Shown: positions 44,911 to 53,623 of the stretch, in pieces
Layout of the letters: each line of letters starts with the position of its first letter
Numbering within the stretch: the stretch's first letter is position 1
Source: Pseudomonas sp. GL-B-19
GTDB taxonomy: Bacteria > Pseudomonadota > Gammaproteobacteria > Pseudomonadales > Pseudomonadaceae
Assembly: GCF_019956415.1 (NCBI RefSeq)
Contig: NZ_JAHBDK010000010.1
Span: 1-64,000 of the forward strand
Length of the DNA stretch: 64,000 nucleotides
Direction of reading: 5' to 3'
Notes under the pieces: model-generated
Database searches by the model: none
What the model was told of the DNA's origin: nothing
The model's input: the letters and a program-made list of their open reading frames with translations, nothing else
Translations under genes and position numbers: made by a program

Positions 44911-45015
44911 TCAGGCAGAGCGGATTCGAGCCTTGGGTGGGCCATGGAATCTGGAAGTGAAGGCGAACGTCCTGGACAGCCCTTTCCCTCTGAAAAAGCA
45001 CGAAATGAACGACAT
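44911..45015 (-). CDS. conserved 34-residue small ORF in the leader of peroxidase 2
   Basis: ATG 45013-45015 with AGAGGAGC 6 bases upstream; stop at 44911-44913, 176 bases before the peroxidase start. Same length as the 28388-28492 ORF, with about 19 of 34 residues shared by my count, especially the C-terminal FHGPPxARIxSA. Basic and rich in Phe/Arg. Conservation of frame and Shine-Dalgarno in two diverged leaders is the evidence for coding; function unknown. Confidence 0.5.
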   Translation of the reverse strand: MSFISCFFRGKGLSRTFAFTSRFHGPPKARIRSA

Positions 45016-45403
45016 GATTCTGCTCCTCTCAGGAGAATCATCGCGCCTTGCGTTGCCAAAGCGATGGCAAGTTTCAGGCGGGCGGGTCCCCCGATAACAT
45101 AAGACTAAAGTTCCATAGCAAATTTTTGTCAATATTACGTCGATAAAACAGACGACTGGTGTCATGCCTCGCAACTAGCTGTTTTTTAAAAGATATATAG
45201 GCAGTTGAGTGCAGGTATAGAGCGAAATGTTATTTCTAACTGTTTCACCGCCACCTACGCTTCTGCATAAGGGAGCAACGCAGCGATTTCGCAAGAATCG
45301 CCAATAGAGCGACCCGCCTGCGAGTCGGCCAGCGGCCTACAAAACCACATCTACCGTTAGCTGTTGAGCTGGTTGGAACCGGCATTTCGAAGGGGAGATC
45401 CAT
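45016..45403. promoter_or_regulatory. divergent control region of peroxidase 2 and secretion operon 2
   Basis: Homologous to 28493-28877. The hairpin TTGCCA-tcgctt-TGGCAA plus CGCAAGGCGCG on the minus strand is kept despite loop changes, and ~100 bases before the ABC gene match unit 1 closely. The AT-rich centre (45100-45240) is more diverged. No further gene seen. Confidence 0.5.
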
Positions 45404-47140
45404 ATGCACAAGCAGTCGAGCACCCGCTCCGAACTGGCCGACTCGCTCTTTCGCCTGCGCCACAGCTTTTACGCGCTGGCAGGGTTCAGTGGCGTCATCA
45501 ACGTCATGATGTTGACGCCAGCCGTGTACATGCTGCAGGTCTATGATCGGGCCTTGGTCAGTCGCAACGTCACGACGCTGACGATGTTGACCGTTTTGGT
45601 AATAGGCCTGTTTATGTTGATGTCCACGCTGGAAATGGTCCGCACTCGCATGCTGATCCGGGTCGGCAACAACCTCGACATGGACCTCAACCGGCGCATC
45701 TTCACCGCTGCATTCGAGCGCAACCTGAGCCGCGCCGGAGGTAATCCGGCCCAGGCCCTGCAAGATCTCGCGCAGGTTCGTCAGTTCCTCACCGGCAATA
45801 GCCTGTTCGCTTTCTTCGATGCGCCGTGGACACCGATCTACCTGTTAGTCGCCTATCTGATCCACCCGCTGCTCGGACTGCTCACGCTGATCGGCTCGCT
45901 GATTCTGGTGGGCCTGGCTTATCTGACCGAGAAGGCAACGCAGAAGCCGTTGGCCGAAGCCAATCAGGCCGCACTCTCCTCCTCCAGCTACGCCAACAAC
46001 AACCTGCGCAACGCCGAGGTCATCGAGGCCATGGGCATGCTGCCGTCGATCGGCAAGCGCTGGTACCAAAGCCATTTGCGCATTCTGGAAATGCAGACCC
46101 TGGCCTCCGACCGCGCCGCCATGATCAGCAGCACCGGACGCTTCGTGCGTATCACTTTGCAGTCGCTGATCCTCGGCGCCGGCGCGCTGCTGGCGATCGA
46201 AGGCAAGATCACCCCAGGGATGATGATTGCCTGCTCAATCCTCACCGGCCGCGCGCTGGGCCCGGTGGAACAAGTCATCGCGTCGTGGAAACAACTGCTC
46301 GGCTGCCGGTCGGCCTGGGGCCGGCTCAACGAAATGCTGAGCGATTATCCGCGCCGGCCACCGAGCATGTCGCTGCAGCGGCCGTTGGGCATGCTGGCGG
46401 TGGAGAATGTGTATGCCGGTTCCCCCGGAACCAACAACACCATTCTGCGCGGAGTGAGCTTCAGCCTTGTACCCGGCGAAAGCCTTGGCGTTATCGGTCC
46501 ATCCGCCTCGGGCAAATCCACCCTCGCCCGCCTGCTGGTTGGCGTCTGGCCGGCACAGGCCGGCAAGGTGCGCCTGGACGGCGCGGACATATTCAATTGG
46601 AACAAGGGCGAACTTGGCCCCTGGCTCGGCTACCTGCCCCAGGACGTGGAGCTGTTCGAGGGCAGCATCGCCGACAACATTGCGCGCTTTGGCGAAGTGG
46701 ACAGCGAAGCGGTCATCCGCGCCGCCAAGACCACTGGAGTGCACGAGATGATCCTGCGTTTTCCTCAGGGTTATGACACTCGCCTGAGCACCGATGGCAG
46801 CCCGCTTTCCGGTGGTCAGAAGCAACGCATCGCCTTGGCCCGCGCGCTGTATGGCGAACCCAATCTGATCGTGCTGGATGAGCCGAACGCCAACCTCGAC
46901 GACGTCGGCGAAAAGGCCCTGGTCGATGCGCTGGCCAAACTCAAGGAGCGTGGCGCCACCGTCATTCTGATTTCCCATCGTCCCAACGTGCTCTGCGCCG
47001 TCGATCAGGTGCTGATGCTGCGTGACGGCGCCGTGCAGATGCTCGGCACGCGCGACGAAGTATTCGCAGCGCTGCGCAAGGCCGCTGTAATGCCTGCAGG
47101 CGTGTCAACTCCGCTGGCCTCCGTCAAATCACGGGAGTGA
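45404..47140 (+). CDS. type I secretion ABC transporter, PrtD/AprD type (unit 2)
   Basis: 578 aa, the same as the unit 1 transporter except S14 for A14, with Walker A, LSGGQ and Walker B at the same places. Most base differences from copy 1 fall in the first ~300 bases and are silent. Pairs by position with peroxidase 2, but since the transporters are the same protein, either could export either peroxidase. Confidence 0.93.
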   Translation: MHKQSSTRSELADSLFRLRHSFYALAGFSGVINVMMLTPAVYMLQVYDRALVSRNVTTLTMLTVLVIGLFMLMSTLEMVRTRMLIRVGNNLDMDLNRRIFTAAFERNLSRAGGNPAQALQDLAQVRQFLTGNSLFAFFDAPWTPIYLLVAYLIHPLLGLLTLIGSLILVGLAYLTEKATQKPLAEANQAALSSSSYANNNLRNAEVIEAMGMLPSIGKRWYQSHLRILEMQTLASDRAAMISSTGRFVRITLQSLILGAGALLAIEGKITPGMMIACSILTGRALGPVEQVIASWKQLLGCRSAWGRLNEMLSDYPRRPPSMSLQRPLGMLAVENVYAGSPGTNNTILRGVSFSLVPGESLGVIGPSASGKSTLARLLVGVWPAQAGKVRLDGADIFNWNKGELGPWLGYLPQDVELFEGSIADNIARFGEVDSEAVIRAAKTTGVHEMILRFPQGYDTRLSTDGSPLSGGQKQRIALARALYGEPNLIVLDEPNANLDDVGEKALVDALAKLKERGATVILISHRPNVLCAVDQVLMLRDGAVQMLGTRDEVFAALRKAAVMPAGVSTPLASVKSRE

Positions 47141-47146
47141 TCGATC

Positions 47147-48487
47147 ATGCAAATGAGCCAACACACCGAGATGATTCATATCGATCCCAAGAACGTGGTG
47201 GATCTGAACATCCATAGACCCGCGCGCTGGGGCATTTGGCTGGTGATCGCCGGCTTCGGCGGTTTCCTCCTGTGGTCCTGGCTGGCGCCGCTGGATGCCG
47301 GCGTGGTAGCCACAGCCACGGTCAAAGTCACCAGCAAAAGCAAAGCCGTGCAGCATCTCAGCGGGGGGACCGTGGAGGCGATTCTCGTTCAAGAAGGCGA
47401 TGTCGTGGCAAAAGGTCAGGAAGTGGTGCGCCTCGACTCCTTGCGTGCCCTTGCCGAACAAGGTGCGGTCAGCGCCCAGTACATCGTCAGCAAGACGGTG
47501 GAAAACCGCCTGGAAGCGGAACGTGACAACCGCGCCGTGGTGAACTTCGATCCCGAGTTGCTCAAGCGCTTCAGGGGTGACCAGCGCCTGATGGCCGCCA
47601 TGGATCTGCAACAGCGCCTGCTGGACACCCGGCGCGCCGGTCTCGCTGGCGAAATCAGCATCCTGGAGGAAAACCTGGCGGCGTCGGCGGTGCAGCTCAA
47701 GGGCCTGCAGCAGGTCTATAGCGCCCGCGGCTCGCAGATCAACTTCCTCAACCAGGAACTACAAGGCACCCGCGTGCTGGCGGCCGAAGGCTATGTGCCG
47801 CGCAACCGCCTGCTTGAGCTGGAACGCAGCAATGCCGACCTCGCCGCCGGTCAGGCCGAGAACCTCAACAACATCGCTCGCGTGCGCAGCCAGACCACCG
47901 AAATCAAACTGCGCATCCTGCAGCGCCAGCACGATTACCTGAAGGAAGTCGAATCGCAACTGACCGACACCGCCAAGGAAAACACCACCCTGGCCGACCG
48001 CTTGCGCGCGCTGGACTATGAAGTGACCCATACCGTGATTCGATCGCCGATCGATGGCATGGTCCAGGCCCTGAGCATTGCCACCGTCGGCGGGATCATT
48101 CAACCCGGATTCAAGATCATGGACATCGTTCCGCTCAACGAGCCGCTGCAGGTCGACGCGATGATCCCCGTGCAGGCCATCGACAAGATGGTCCCCGGCC
48201 TGGCCGTGGACATTGCCTTCCCGGCCTTCAACCATGCCCGGACGCCCAACATCCCCGGCCGCGTGAAGACCATCTCCGCTGACCGCCTGCTCGACGAGGC
48301 AAGCAAGGAGCCGTTCTATCTGGCCCAGGTGGAAGTCACGCCCGATGGCATGGGCCTGCTGGGAACCAATCACATTCGCCCCGGGATGCCCGCTACCGTC
48401 ACCATCAAGACTGGCGAACGCAACATGATGAGCTATCTTCTTAAACCAATGCTCGACCGTGTGGACAGCTCATTCAAGGAACAATGA
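47147..48487 (+). CDS. type I secretion periplasmic adaptor, HlyD/PrtE family (unit 2)
   Basis: 446 aa, the same protein as the unit 1 adaptor and apparently the same bases. One membrane anchor near 30-48, coiled-coil hairpin, two lipoyl halves. Six bases after the ABC gene, ATGA overlap with the channel gene. Confidence 0.93.
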   Translation: MQMSQHTEMIHIDPKNVVDLNIHRPARWGIWLVIAGFGGFLLWSWLAPLDAGVVATATVKVTSKSKAVQHLSGGTVEAILVQEGDVVAKGQEVVRLDSLRALAEQGAVSAQYIVSKTVENRLEAERDNRAVVNFDPELLKRFRGDQRLMAAMDLQQRLLDTRRAGLAGEISILEENLAASAVQLKGLQQVYSARGSQINFLNQELQGTRVLAAEGYVPRNRLLELERSNADLAAGQAENLNNIARVRSQTTEIKLRILQRQHDYLKEVESQLTDTAKENTTLADRLRALDYEVTHTVIRSPIDGMVQALSIATVGGIIQPGFKIMDIVPLNEPLQVDAMIPVQAIDKMVPGLAVDIAFPAFNHARTPNIPGRVKTISADRLLDEASKEPFYLAQVEVTPDGMGLLGTNHIRPGMPATVTIKTGERNMMSYLLKPMLDRVDSSFKEQ

Positions 48488-49821
48488 AATCAATGGGACG
48501 TCATTGCCTGTTCCTCTGCCTGCTAGGGCTGGCTTTACCGGCCAGCGCCATGGACCTCAAGCAAGCCTGGGACCTGTTGCAGTTCCAGGGCCCTATCTAC
48601 CGCGCCGCCGTGCATGAAAAAGAGGCCGGTTCGGAAAACCGCGCCATCGGCACGGCCGGCCTGCTACCGCAGATCAATGCCTCGGCCTACGACAACAAGG
48701 TCAATGGCTCCCAACGCCAGAACGGCGTTGACAATGATCTGGACTACACCTCCAAGGGCGCTAACGTGCGCCTGCGCCAGCCGCTGTTCAACAAACAGAA
48801 GATGGCCGAGTACCGCCAGGGTCAGCAGCGTGCCGACTACAGCGTCGCGGTGTTCGATGCCAAGACGCAGGACGCCGCGGTGCGTCTGGCCGAAAGCTAT
48901 TTTGATGTGCTCCTGGCCAGCGAAACCATCGTCCTGGCCAAATCCAAGCTGCGCGCCTTCGACGAGCAACTCGCCTCGGCGAAACGACGCATGGAGCTGG
49001 GGGCCGGCACCATCACCGACATCGACGAGTCGGTCGCTCGCCGCGACCTCGCCGATGCCGAACTGATCGAAGCGCAGGACAACCTGGTCAACGCGCGCAG
49101 CAAACTTGAGGAATATATCGGTGAAACCCCCGAATCGCTGACGACCTTACGTCCGAGCTTCGATACACCGCCGCTGCTGCCGAGCAACCTGCAGGACTGG
49201 TTGGTCAAAGCCCAGACCGATAGCCCGCTGATCCACGCGCGCCGTTATAGCAGCGACCTCGCCGAAGAAGAAGTGAAGCGCGCCAAGGCCGGCCACTGGC
49301 CAACACTGGATTTCATTGCCGGCTATACCGCGGGCCAGAGCCAATCTCTCTCCGAACTGAATCAACGCAACCACTACGGCTCAATCGGGCTGGAAGTCAA
49401 TTTCCCGCTGTTCAGCGGTGGCGGCGTCAGCGCACTGACACGCCAGGCCAGTGCCAATAGCGATAAGGCCATGGACGAACTCGACGCCACACGACTGGAA
49501 GTCATCTCCGGAACCACCCGTGAGTTTCGCGGCATACAGAGTGGCGCCAAACGTATTCACGCGCTGGAGAGAGCCGTAGAGTCCAACGAACGCTCACTGA
49601 TTTCGACACGCAAAGGCTTCAAAGAGGGCGGCACCAGCACCAACGTGGACGTCCTCAATGCCGAAGAGTTGCTCTTCGTTGCGCGCCACGATCTGTTCGA
49701 GGCCAAGTTGCGCTATTTGATGTCGCACCTGCGTCTGGCGTCCTCGGTGGGCAGTCTGGGCGACGACGATATCGAGCAAATCAACAACTACCTCGGCCCG
49801 GAACTGCTGGTCACCAACTGA
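48484..49821 (+). CDS. type I secretion outer-membrane channel, TolC/PrtF family (unit 2)
   Basis: 445 aa, the same protein as the unit 1 channel, with signal peptide and the two efflux-protein halves. Last gene of the operon. 49825-50017 contains no gene I can support. Confidence 0.92.
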   Translation: MKSMGRHCLFLCLLGLALPASAMDLKQAWDLLQFQGPIYRAAVHEKEAGSENRAIGTAGLLPQINASAYDNKVNGSQRQNGVDNDLDYTSKGANVRLRQPLFNKQKMAEYRQGQQRADYSVAVFDAKTQDAAVRLAESYFDVLLASETIVLAKSKLRAFDEQLASAKRRMELGAGTITDIDESVARRDLADAELIEAQDNLVNARSKLEEYIGETPESLTTLRPSFDTPPLLPSNLQDWLVKAQTDSPLIHARRYSSDLAEEEVKRAKAGHWPTLDFIAGYTAGQSQSLSELNQRNHYGSIGLEVNFPLFSGGGVSALTRQASANSDKAMDELDATRLEVISGTTREFRGIQSGAKRIHALERAVESNERSLISTRKGFKEGGTSTNVDVLNAEELLFVARHDLFEAKLRYLMSHLRLASSVGSLGDDDIEQINNYLGPELLVTN

Positions 49822-50017
49822 CTTTAACCTGCCGCCGGTCGAGCTGCGCCCCCCCCAGGGCAACTTGAGTTCATAGTTGCCCGACATCCCACTCACTTCC
49901 GAACTGAACGCACCATTGCAGTGCAATGTGTTGGCGAAAATCTGATTTCTCAACTAGGGTCTCTACGCAATCAAATGTCCCCCTCTTATGCGTGGGCGAC
50001 TGATCAAGGAGAGATTA

Positions 50018-50218
50018 ATGATGTCCGTTCGCGACGCAGAAAAAACCTATCGCGCCTGGTCGAACCCGATCCTGTTGGAGCTCAAGGAGAGAGAACACCA
50101 ACTGGACCCCGATGCGCGCCAGGCACTCGACAACGTTTTGGTAGAAAGACGGCTGATAAACCTTGGCAACCCTTCGGGCGCTGATCGGCGCAACGCTGAT
50201 CACGACACACATAAGTAA
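50018..50218 (+). CDS. small cytoplasmic protein, unknown
   Basis: 66 aa from ATG 50018 (a second ATG follows directly); AAGGAGAG Shine-Dalgarno at 50006-50013. Helical and charged (DAEKTYRAWSNPILLELKEREHQLDPDARQALDNVL). No family recognised. Confidence 0.55.
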   Translation: MMSVRDAEKTYRAWSNPILLELKEREHQLDPDARQALDNVLVERRLINLGNPSGADRRNADHDTHK

Positions 50219-50284
50219 CTCGCGTGCGCATGACTGATTAAAAATCTACCTTTTGCTCATGCATGCAGAAGTTCGACATCCGGG

Positions 50285-50314
50285 CACGATCACGATCACG
50301 ATCACGATCACGAT
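50285..50314. repeat. five tandem CACGAT hexamers
   Basis: CACGAT repeats five times in a row. In one frame it reads His-Asp repeats, in another Thr-Ile repeats within a 34-codon ORF starting at ATG 50259, but neither has a Shine-Dalgarno. The stretch 50219-50420 otherwise shows no gene. Confidence 0.8.
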
Positions 50315-50420
50315 CAACAAAACCACAATGCAGTTCGAAGCCATGCGCAAACAGGCGGCTTGATCGACGTCAGCCGGGAAAAATTACCGAGTTGACAAGA
50401 CGGCTACGCGCCCTATGAAC

Positions 50421-50756
50421 TTACAAACACGCCTTGACTGCCTTGCGCATCGCGTCGGACTTGGCCCACGGTGGCCCCTGATACAGCGAAACCCGGCTGC
50501 CGTCCTTGTATTTGACGATGTCCAGAATTTCGTCCGCCGTAAAGATGCTCGGTGCGTTGATTCGATAGCCATTGGAAATGCCGGCCTGAGTCGTCTTCGG
50601 AACTTCTTTCTGCCACTCTGGCAAAATGCATGCGGCCAGTTCTTTCGGCGGTTTGTTGCTGTATTTGCTGACGTTAGGCTCACCCGGCACCACAGACGCC
50701 GGCAACGAACAACCTGCCAACATGGCCAGCATTACGCCCCCAATTAACATCCGCAT
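50421..50756 (-). CDS. small lipoprotein, unknown
   Basis: 111 aa with a lipoprotein signal peptide ending LAGCS (lipobox cysteine at 16), then a ~95-residue domain with two cysteines (AACILPEW and KACL at the end). Anchored to the inner or outer membrane facing the periplasm. No family recognised. Confidence 0.75.
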   Translation of the reverse strand: MRMLIGGVMLAMLAGCSLPASVVPGEPNVSKYSNKPPKELAACILPEWQKEVPKTTQAGISNGYRINAPSIFTADEILDIVKYKDGSRVSLYQGPPWAKSDAMRKAVKACL

Positions 50757-50828
50757 GACGCACCCTTATCCCGTAAAAACGCGAAATGTACCGCGTCGCC
50801 GTCCGGACATCCATCTATTGAACACAAC

Positions 50829-51047
50829 TCAGTATGGAGCATTGTTTTCAGGAGGGTCTGGATAGGTTCTTTTGTTCAGATAGGCCATCCACCGTTCATA
50901 CGCTTCATGCTGCCATTGCGTGACCCGTTCCCACTCTGAGCCACTCAGTTGATGAGCTGAAATCAGCTTCATCATCTCTGAAGTCGCGGCATCCAGATCA
51001 GCGATCAACTCATGGGCATGCAATTTGAAATCATCGGTATTGCTCAT
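50829..51047 (-). CDS. small helical protein, unknown
   Basis: 72 aa from ATG 51045-51047. Mostly helical with aromatic residues (ELIADLDAATSEMMKLISAHQLSGSEWERVTQWQHEAYERWMAYLN). The Shine-Dalgarno is weak. A type of short ORF seen in Pseudomonas genomes without known function. Confidence 0.55.
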   Translation of the reverse strand: MSNTDDFKLHAHELIADLDAATSEMMKLISAHQLSGSEWERVTQWQHEAYERWMAYLNKRTYPDPPENNAPY

Positions 51048-51226
51048 TTGGGGTGGCCTCGCCCTGACGACATTCATTGACCTTCGTACGATATCGGGCG
51101 GTGTCACTCACACTGATCTTTCCGACCAATGGAAGCACCTTCTATCGCTCAGGGATCAGACGAACAAACGTTGTGTCATACCAAATAGAACTACTATTTC
51201 CTTGCAAGAAATTGCAGGAGGTCGTC

Positions 51227-51466
51227 ATGTGGCTTAACGAAGATGAAAACGAACTTCGCCGTGACCTGCAAAGCGTTGCGTCGGATTTGAGATGGTCGGC
51301 AGTAGAGTTGCTGCGCCTTGCAGAGCAGTTACGCCAGGCGGGCAATGATGTGGATGCACAAGCCGCTCTCAGGTTGTGCGAGTTGTTTCAGGGCGATGAA
51401 GGACGACTGGCGGGCTATGCCGAAGAAGTGAAAGCCAAGGTGATCAGTCGAACGAAAGTTCACTAA
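51227..51466 (+). CDS. chromosomal relative of the prophage small helical proteins
   Basis: 79 aa, ATG 51227-51229 with a perfect AGGAGG Shine-Dalgarno. ELRRDLQSVASDLRWSAVEL parallels DLKRDLQGVASDLKWSAVEL of the prophage gene at 6937, and the ending EEVKAKVISRTKVH parallels the gene at 7267. Fourteen bases before an OsmE-like lipoprotein gene, so possibly co-transcribed. Function unknown. Confidence 0.7.
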   Translation: MWLNEDENELRRDLQSVASDLRWSAVELLRLAEQLRQAGNDVDAQAALRLCELFQGDEGRLAGYAEEVKAKVISRTKVH

Positions 51467-51479
51467 CGGGAGCACTGCG

Positions 51480-51827
51480 ATGAACAAATCTCTGTTCACG
51501 CTGGTGGTCGTGCTGGCGGCGGGTGGCTGCAGCACCGAGGAACACATTTACGGTGCCCAGCCGCTGGTCGCCAGGGTCGAGACAGGGATGAGCAAGGACC
51601 AGGTGCAGCAGATTGGCGGGAAGCCTGTCTCAATAACGGACCGCACGGTGGAACCTGGCACTTGTTTTGACTACACGTTGACGCAGGCAGGCCAGCAGCA
51701 TCAGCCGTACAACATCAGCTTCGATGGCAACGGTAAAGTCGATCACAAAAGCTTCATGACCTGCGCACAGTGGAGTCAAGCGCAACAGGAGGCCAGGGAA
51801 CCTTCCCACTCCGGTGGAGGCTACTGA
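51480..51827 (+). CDS. osmE: OsmE-like outer-membrane lipoprotein
   Basis: 115 aa with lipobox AAGGCS. The mature part matches the OsmE/SmpA-OmlA fold: VARVETGMSKDQVQQIGGKPVSI, then CFDYTLTQAG, FDGNGKVDHKSFMTCAQW, parallel to OsmE landmarks. OsmE is an osmotically induced envelope lipoprotein. The 5' neighbour is 14 bases away; a terminator follows at 51887. Confidence 0.7.
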   Translation: MNKSLFTLVVVLAAGGCSTEEHIYGAQPLVARVETGMSKDQVQQIGGKPVSITDRTVEPGTCFDYTLTQAGQQHQPYNISFDGNGKVDHKSFMTCAQWSQAQQEAREPSHSGGGY

Positions 51828-51886
51828 CCATTCTGACGTGCTGGACCCACTAGCCGTACACACGCTTATTGCAGGTATCCAAAGAA

Positions 51887-51910
51887 GAAGCCCCGGCATC
51901 CCGGGGCTTC
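51887..51910. terminator. hairpin between convergent genes
   Basis: GAAGCCCCGG-CATC-CCGGGGCTTC, a 10-bp perfect stem between the osmE-like gene and the opposing gene at 51921. Tails are only moderately T-rich on either strand (TTTGG leftward). Confidence 0.65.
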
Positions 51911-51920
51911 AAATGTGCTG

Positions 51921-52118
51921 TCATGTTGATTTCTGGCCTGACGGGCGGGCCGTCCTCGTTCGATAGGCGGGAAGCGATGCGGCATAGGCCAGTGCTTCCT
52001 CTCTGCTGCTGAAATCCCCCAACCGATCACCTTGGGTGCACACCCGCCAGGGGCCATTGTTTACGCTGAGTACGTCATAACCGTTCATGTGCATTTTGTT
52101 CAACATCGGAACGCTCAT
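51921..52118 (-). CDS. small DUF2188-like protein
   Basis: 65 aa from ATG 52116-52118 with AAAGGAGGTGA Shine-Dalgarno. GYDVLSVNNGPWRVCTQGDRLGDFSSREEALAYAASL fits the short beta-beta-alpha pattern of DUF2188 and related small proteins with a terminal EEAL-A helix. Function unknown. Confidence 0.6.
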   Translation of the reverse strand: MSVPMLNKMHMNGYDVLSVNNGPWRVCTQGDRLGDFSSREEALAYAASLPAYRTRTARPSGQKST

Positions 52119-52328
52119 AGTCACCTCCTTTTTGGCAGTGAAGTCGACGATTGACCCGATTACCTTACACCCCAGCTTTGCTCAAGTGCCGACCAGACGT
52201 CGCGCCAGTATTCCAGCATTCAATTGCACTTTTCGCTGAGCGCATTGCTCTAACCCGTGAAACAGAGGCCACGGCCCAAATATTGCTAATTGATGTTTTT
52301 TTCATGGCATTCGTTAGTCAGGTAACAA

Positions 52329-52691
52329 ATGAAAGTACGTGCAACGGTCATTTGCGAACTGGACCGACATGTTCTCCTGGTGCGTAAACCCAGGTGTCGC
52401 TGGAGCTTGCCCGGCGGCAAAGTCGAGCCAGGCGAAACCACGGCGAGCGCAGCGCTACGTGAACTTCAGGAAGAAACGGGCCTTGGCGCCGACAGCCTGC
52501 TGTACCTCATGGAACTGGAATCGGGCGGCACCCGCCACCACGTCTACGAAGCGTGGGCGCCGAACCTTTATCTGGCCCGACCATTGAATGAAATCGTCGA
52601 CTGCATCTGGCATCCACTGGAAACAGTCGACAACCTGAGCACGAGCGACGCCACGCGCCAGATAGTCAAAGCGTTTCTGCGTCGCCTTTAA
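52329..52691 (+). CDS. Nudix hydrolase
   Basis: 120 aa, ATG after an AGGTAACA Shine-Dalgarno. The Nudix box runs from about residue 31: [25 protein letters not shown], with the catalytic REL-EE glutamates. Cleaves nucleoside-diphosphate-linked compounds using Mg2+; substrate cannot be told. Stands alone, followed by the convergent ben operon. Confidence 0.88.
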   Translation: MKVRATVICELDRHVLLVRKPRCRWSLPGGKVEPGETTASAALRELQEETGLGADSLLYLMELESGGTRHHVYEAWAPNLYLARPLNEIVDCIWHPLETVDNLSTSDATRQIVKAFLRRL

Positions 52692-52734
52692 ACTGTCTCG
52701 GCTCAAACCACTAATGGGTTGTTTTCAGTGAGCG

Positions 52735-53508
52735 TCAGCCCTGATCACCACCGCCGACCGGCATGATCATGCCAGTGATGTACGACGCTTCGTCGCTGGC
52801 CAGAAACAGAATAGCGCCCGCCTGCTCATCCAGCGTGCCATAGCGCCTCATCAAACTGCTGTCGAGCGTCTGCTCGACGATCTGCTGATACCAGACCTTT
52901 TCTTCCGCGCTTTGCTCGGCATCGTTGCGTGCAATGACCCGAGGCGGCGCTTCGGTGCCGCCGGGTGCGGTCGCATTGACCCGTACGCCACGGCCGGCGG
53001 TTTCGAAGGCCAGGCAGGCCGTCAGGGCATTCACCCCACCCTTCGCCGCGCCATAGGGCACGCGATTGATACTGCGCGTGGCGATGGACGAGACGTTAAC
53101 GATGGCGCCACTCCCCTGCGCCAGCATGATCGGCAGCGCCGCATGACAGCACCACAACGTCGGGAACAGCGAACGGCGGACCTCGGCTTCGATCTGTTGC
53201 GCTTCATAATGCTCAAATGGCTTGGCCCAGATCGTGCCGCCGACATTGTTGACCAACACGTCGAGACGCCCGAAACGCTCGACGGCGGCGCGCATTACCC
53301 GGCTGCATTCGCTGTACTGCTCAAGATCGGCGGTCAGGGCCAGTACCTGGTTGCTCTGCCCCAATTGTTGCTGCAGCTCGAACACATGCTCGGAGCGGTC
53401 GACCAGAATCAACTGCGCACCTTCAGCAGCCATGCGCTCGGCCACCCGCCGCCCGATGCCTTGCGCCGCCCCGGTAATCAGCGCGACTTTTTCGTGAAAT
53501 CTGTTCAT
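52735..53508 (-). CDS. benD: benzoate cis-diol dehydrogenase (BenD)
   Basis: 257 aa from ATG 53506-53508 with ACGAGG Shine-Dalgarno. Short-chain dehydrogenase: nucleotide-binding TGAAQGIG near the start, NNVG, and the catalytic S-Y-K set with YGAAKGG (about 148-154). Oxidises 1,6-dihydroxycyclohexa-2,4-diene-1-carboxylate to catechol with loss of CO2, NAD+-dependent. Last gene of benABCD, but separated from benC by a ~115-bp gap that contains a REPIN, so its dose may differ from benABC. Confidence 0.93.
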   Translation of the reverse strand: MNRFHEKVALITGAAQGIGRRVAERMAAEGAQLILVDRSEHVFELQQQLGQSNQVLALTADLEQYSECSRVMRAAVERFGRLDVLVNNVGGTIWAKPFEHYEAQQIEAEVRRSLFPTLWCCHAALPIMLAQGSGAIVNVSSIATRSINRVPYGAAKGGVNALTACLAFETAGRGVRVNATAPGGTEAPPRVIARNDAEQSAEEKVWYQQIVEQTLDSSLMRRYGTLDEQAGAILFLASDEASYITGMIMPVGGGDQG

Positions 53509-53533
53509 GTGCACCTCGTAAAAAACACTGACC

Positions 53534-53622
53534 TGTGGGAGTGAGCCTGCTCGCGAAAGCGGTCTGACAGGCGACATCACCGTTGAATGTTCCGCTCTCT
53601 TCGCGAGCAGGCTCGCTCCCGA
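53534..53622. repeat. REPIN (paired inverted REP elements) between benC and benD
   Basis: TGTGGGAGTGAGCCTGCTCGCG... on the left and the inverted partner ending GAGCAGGCTCGCTCCCGAC on the right, ~25 bases apart. Palindromic structure can form a long hairpin in the ben mRNA. REPs of this type are Pseudomonas-specific and moved by RAYT transposases encoded elsewhere. Confidence 0.9.
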
Positions 53623-53623
53623 C

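Larger units (their letters stand above)
45265..49824 (+). repeat. duplicated secretion cassette, copy 2 of 28739-33298
   Basis: Constant offset of 16526 from copy 1 with no indels from the ABC start to the tolC stop. A few base changes occur up to 29183/45709; after that I find none through 33298/49824, about 4.1 kb, where identity ends abruptly 3 bases after the tolC stop. Flanking peroxidase sequence is much more diverged. Confidence 0.9.
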
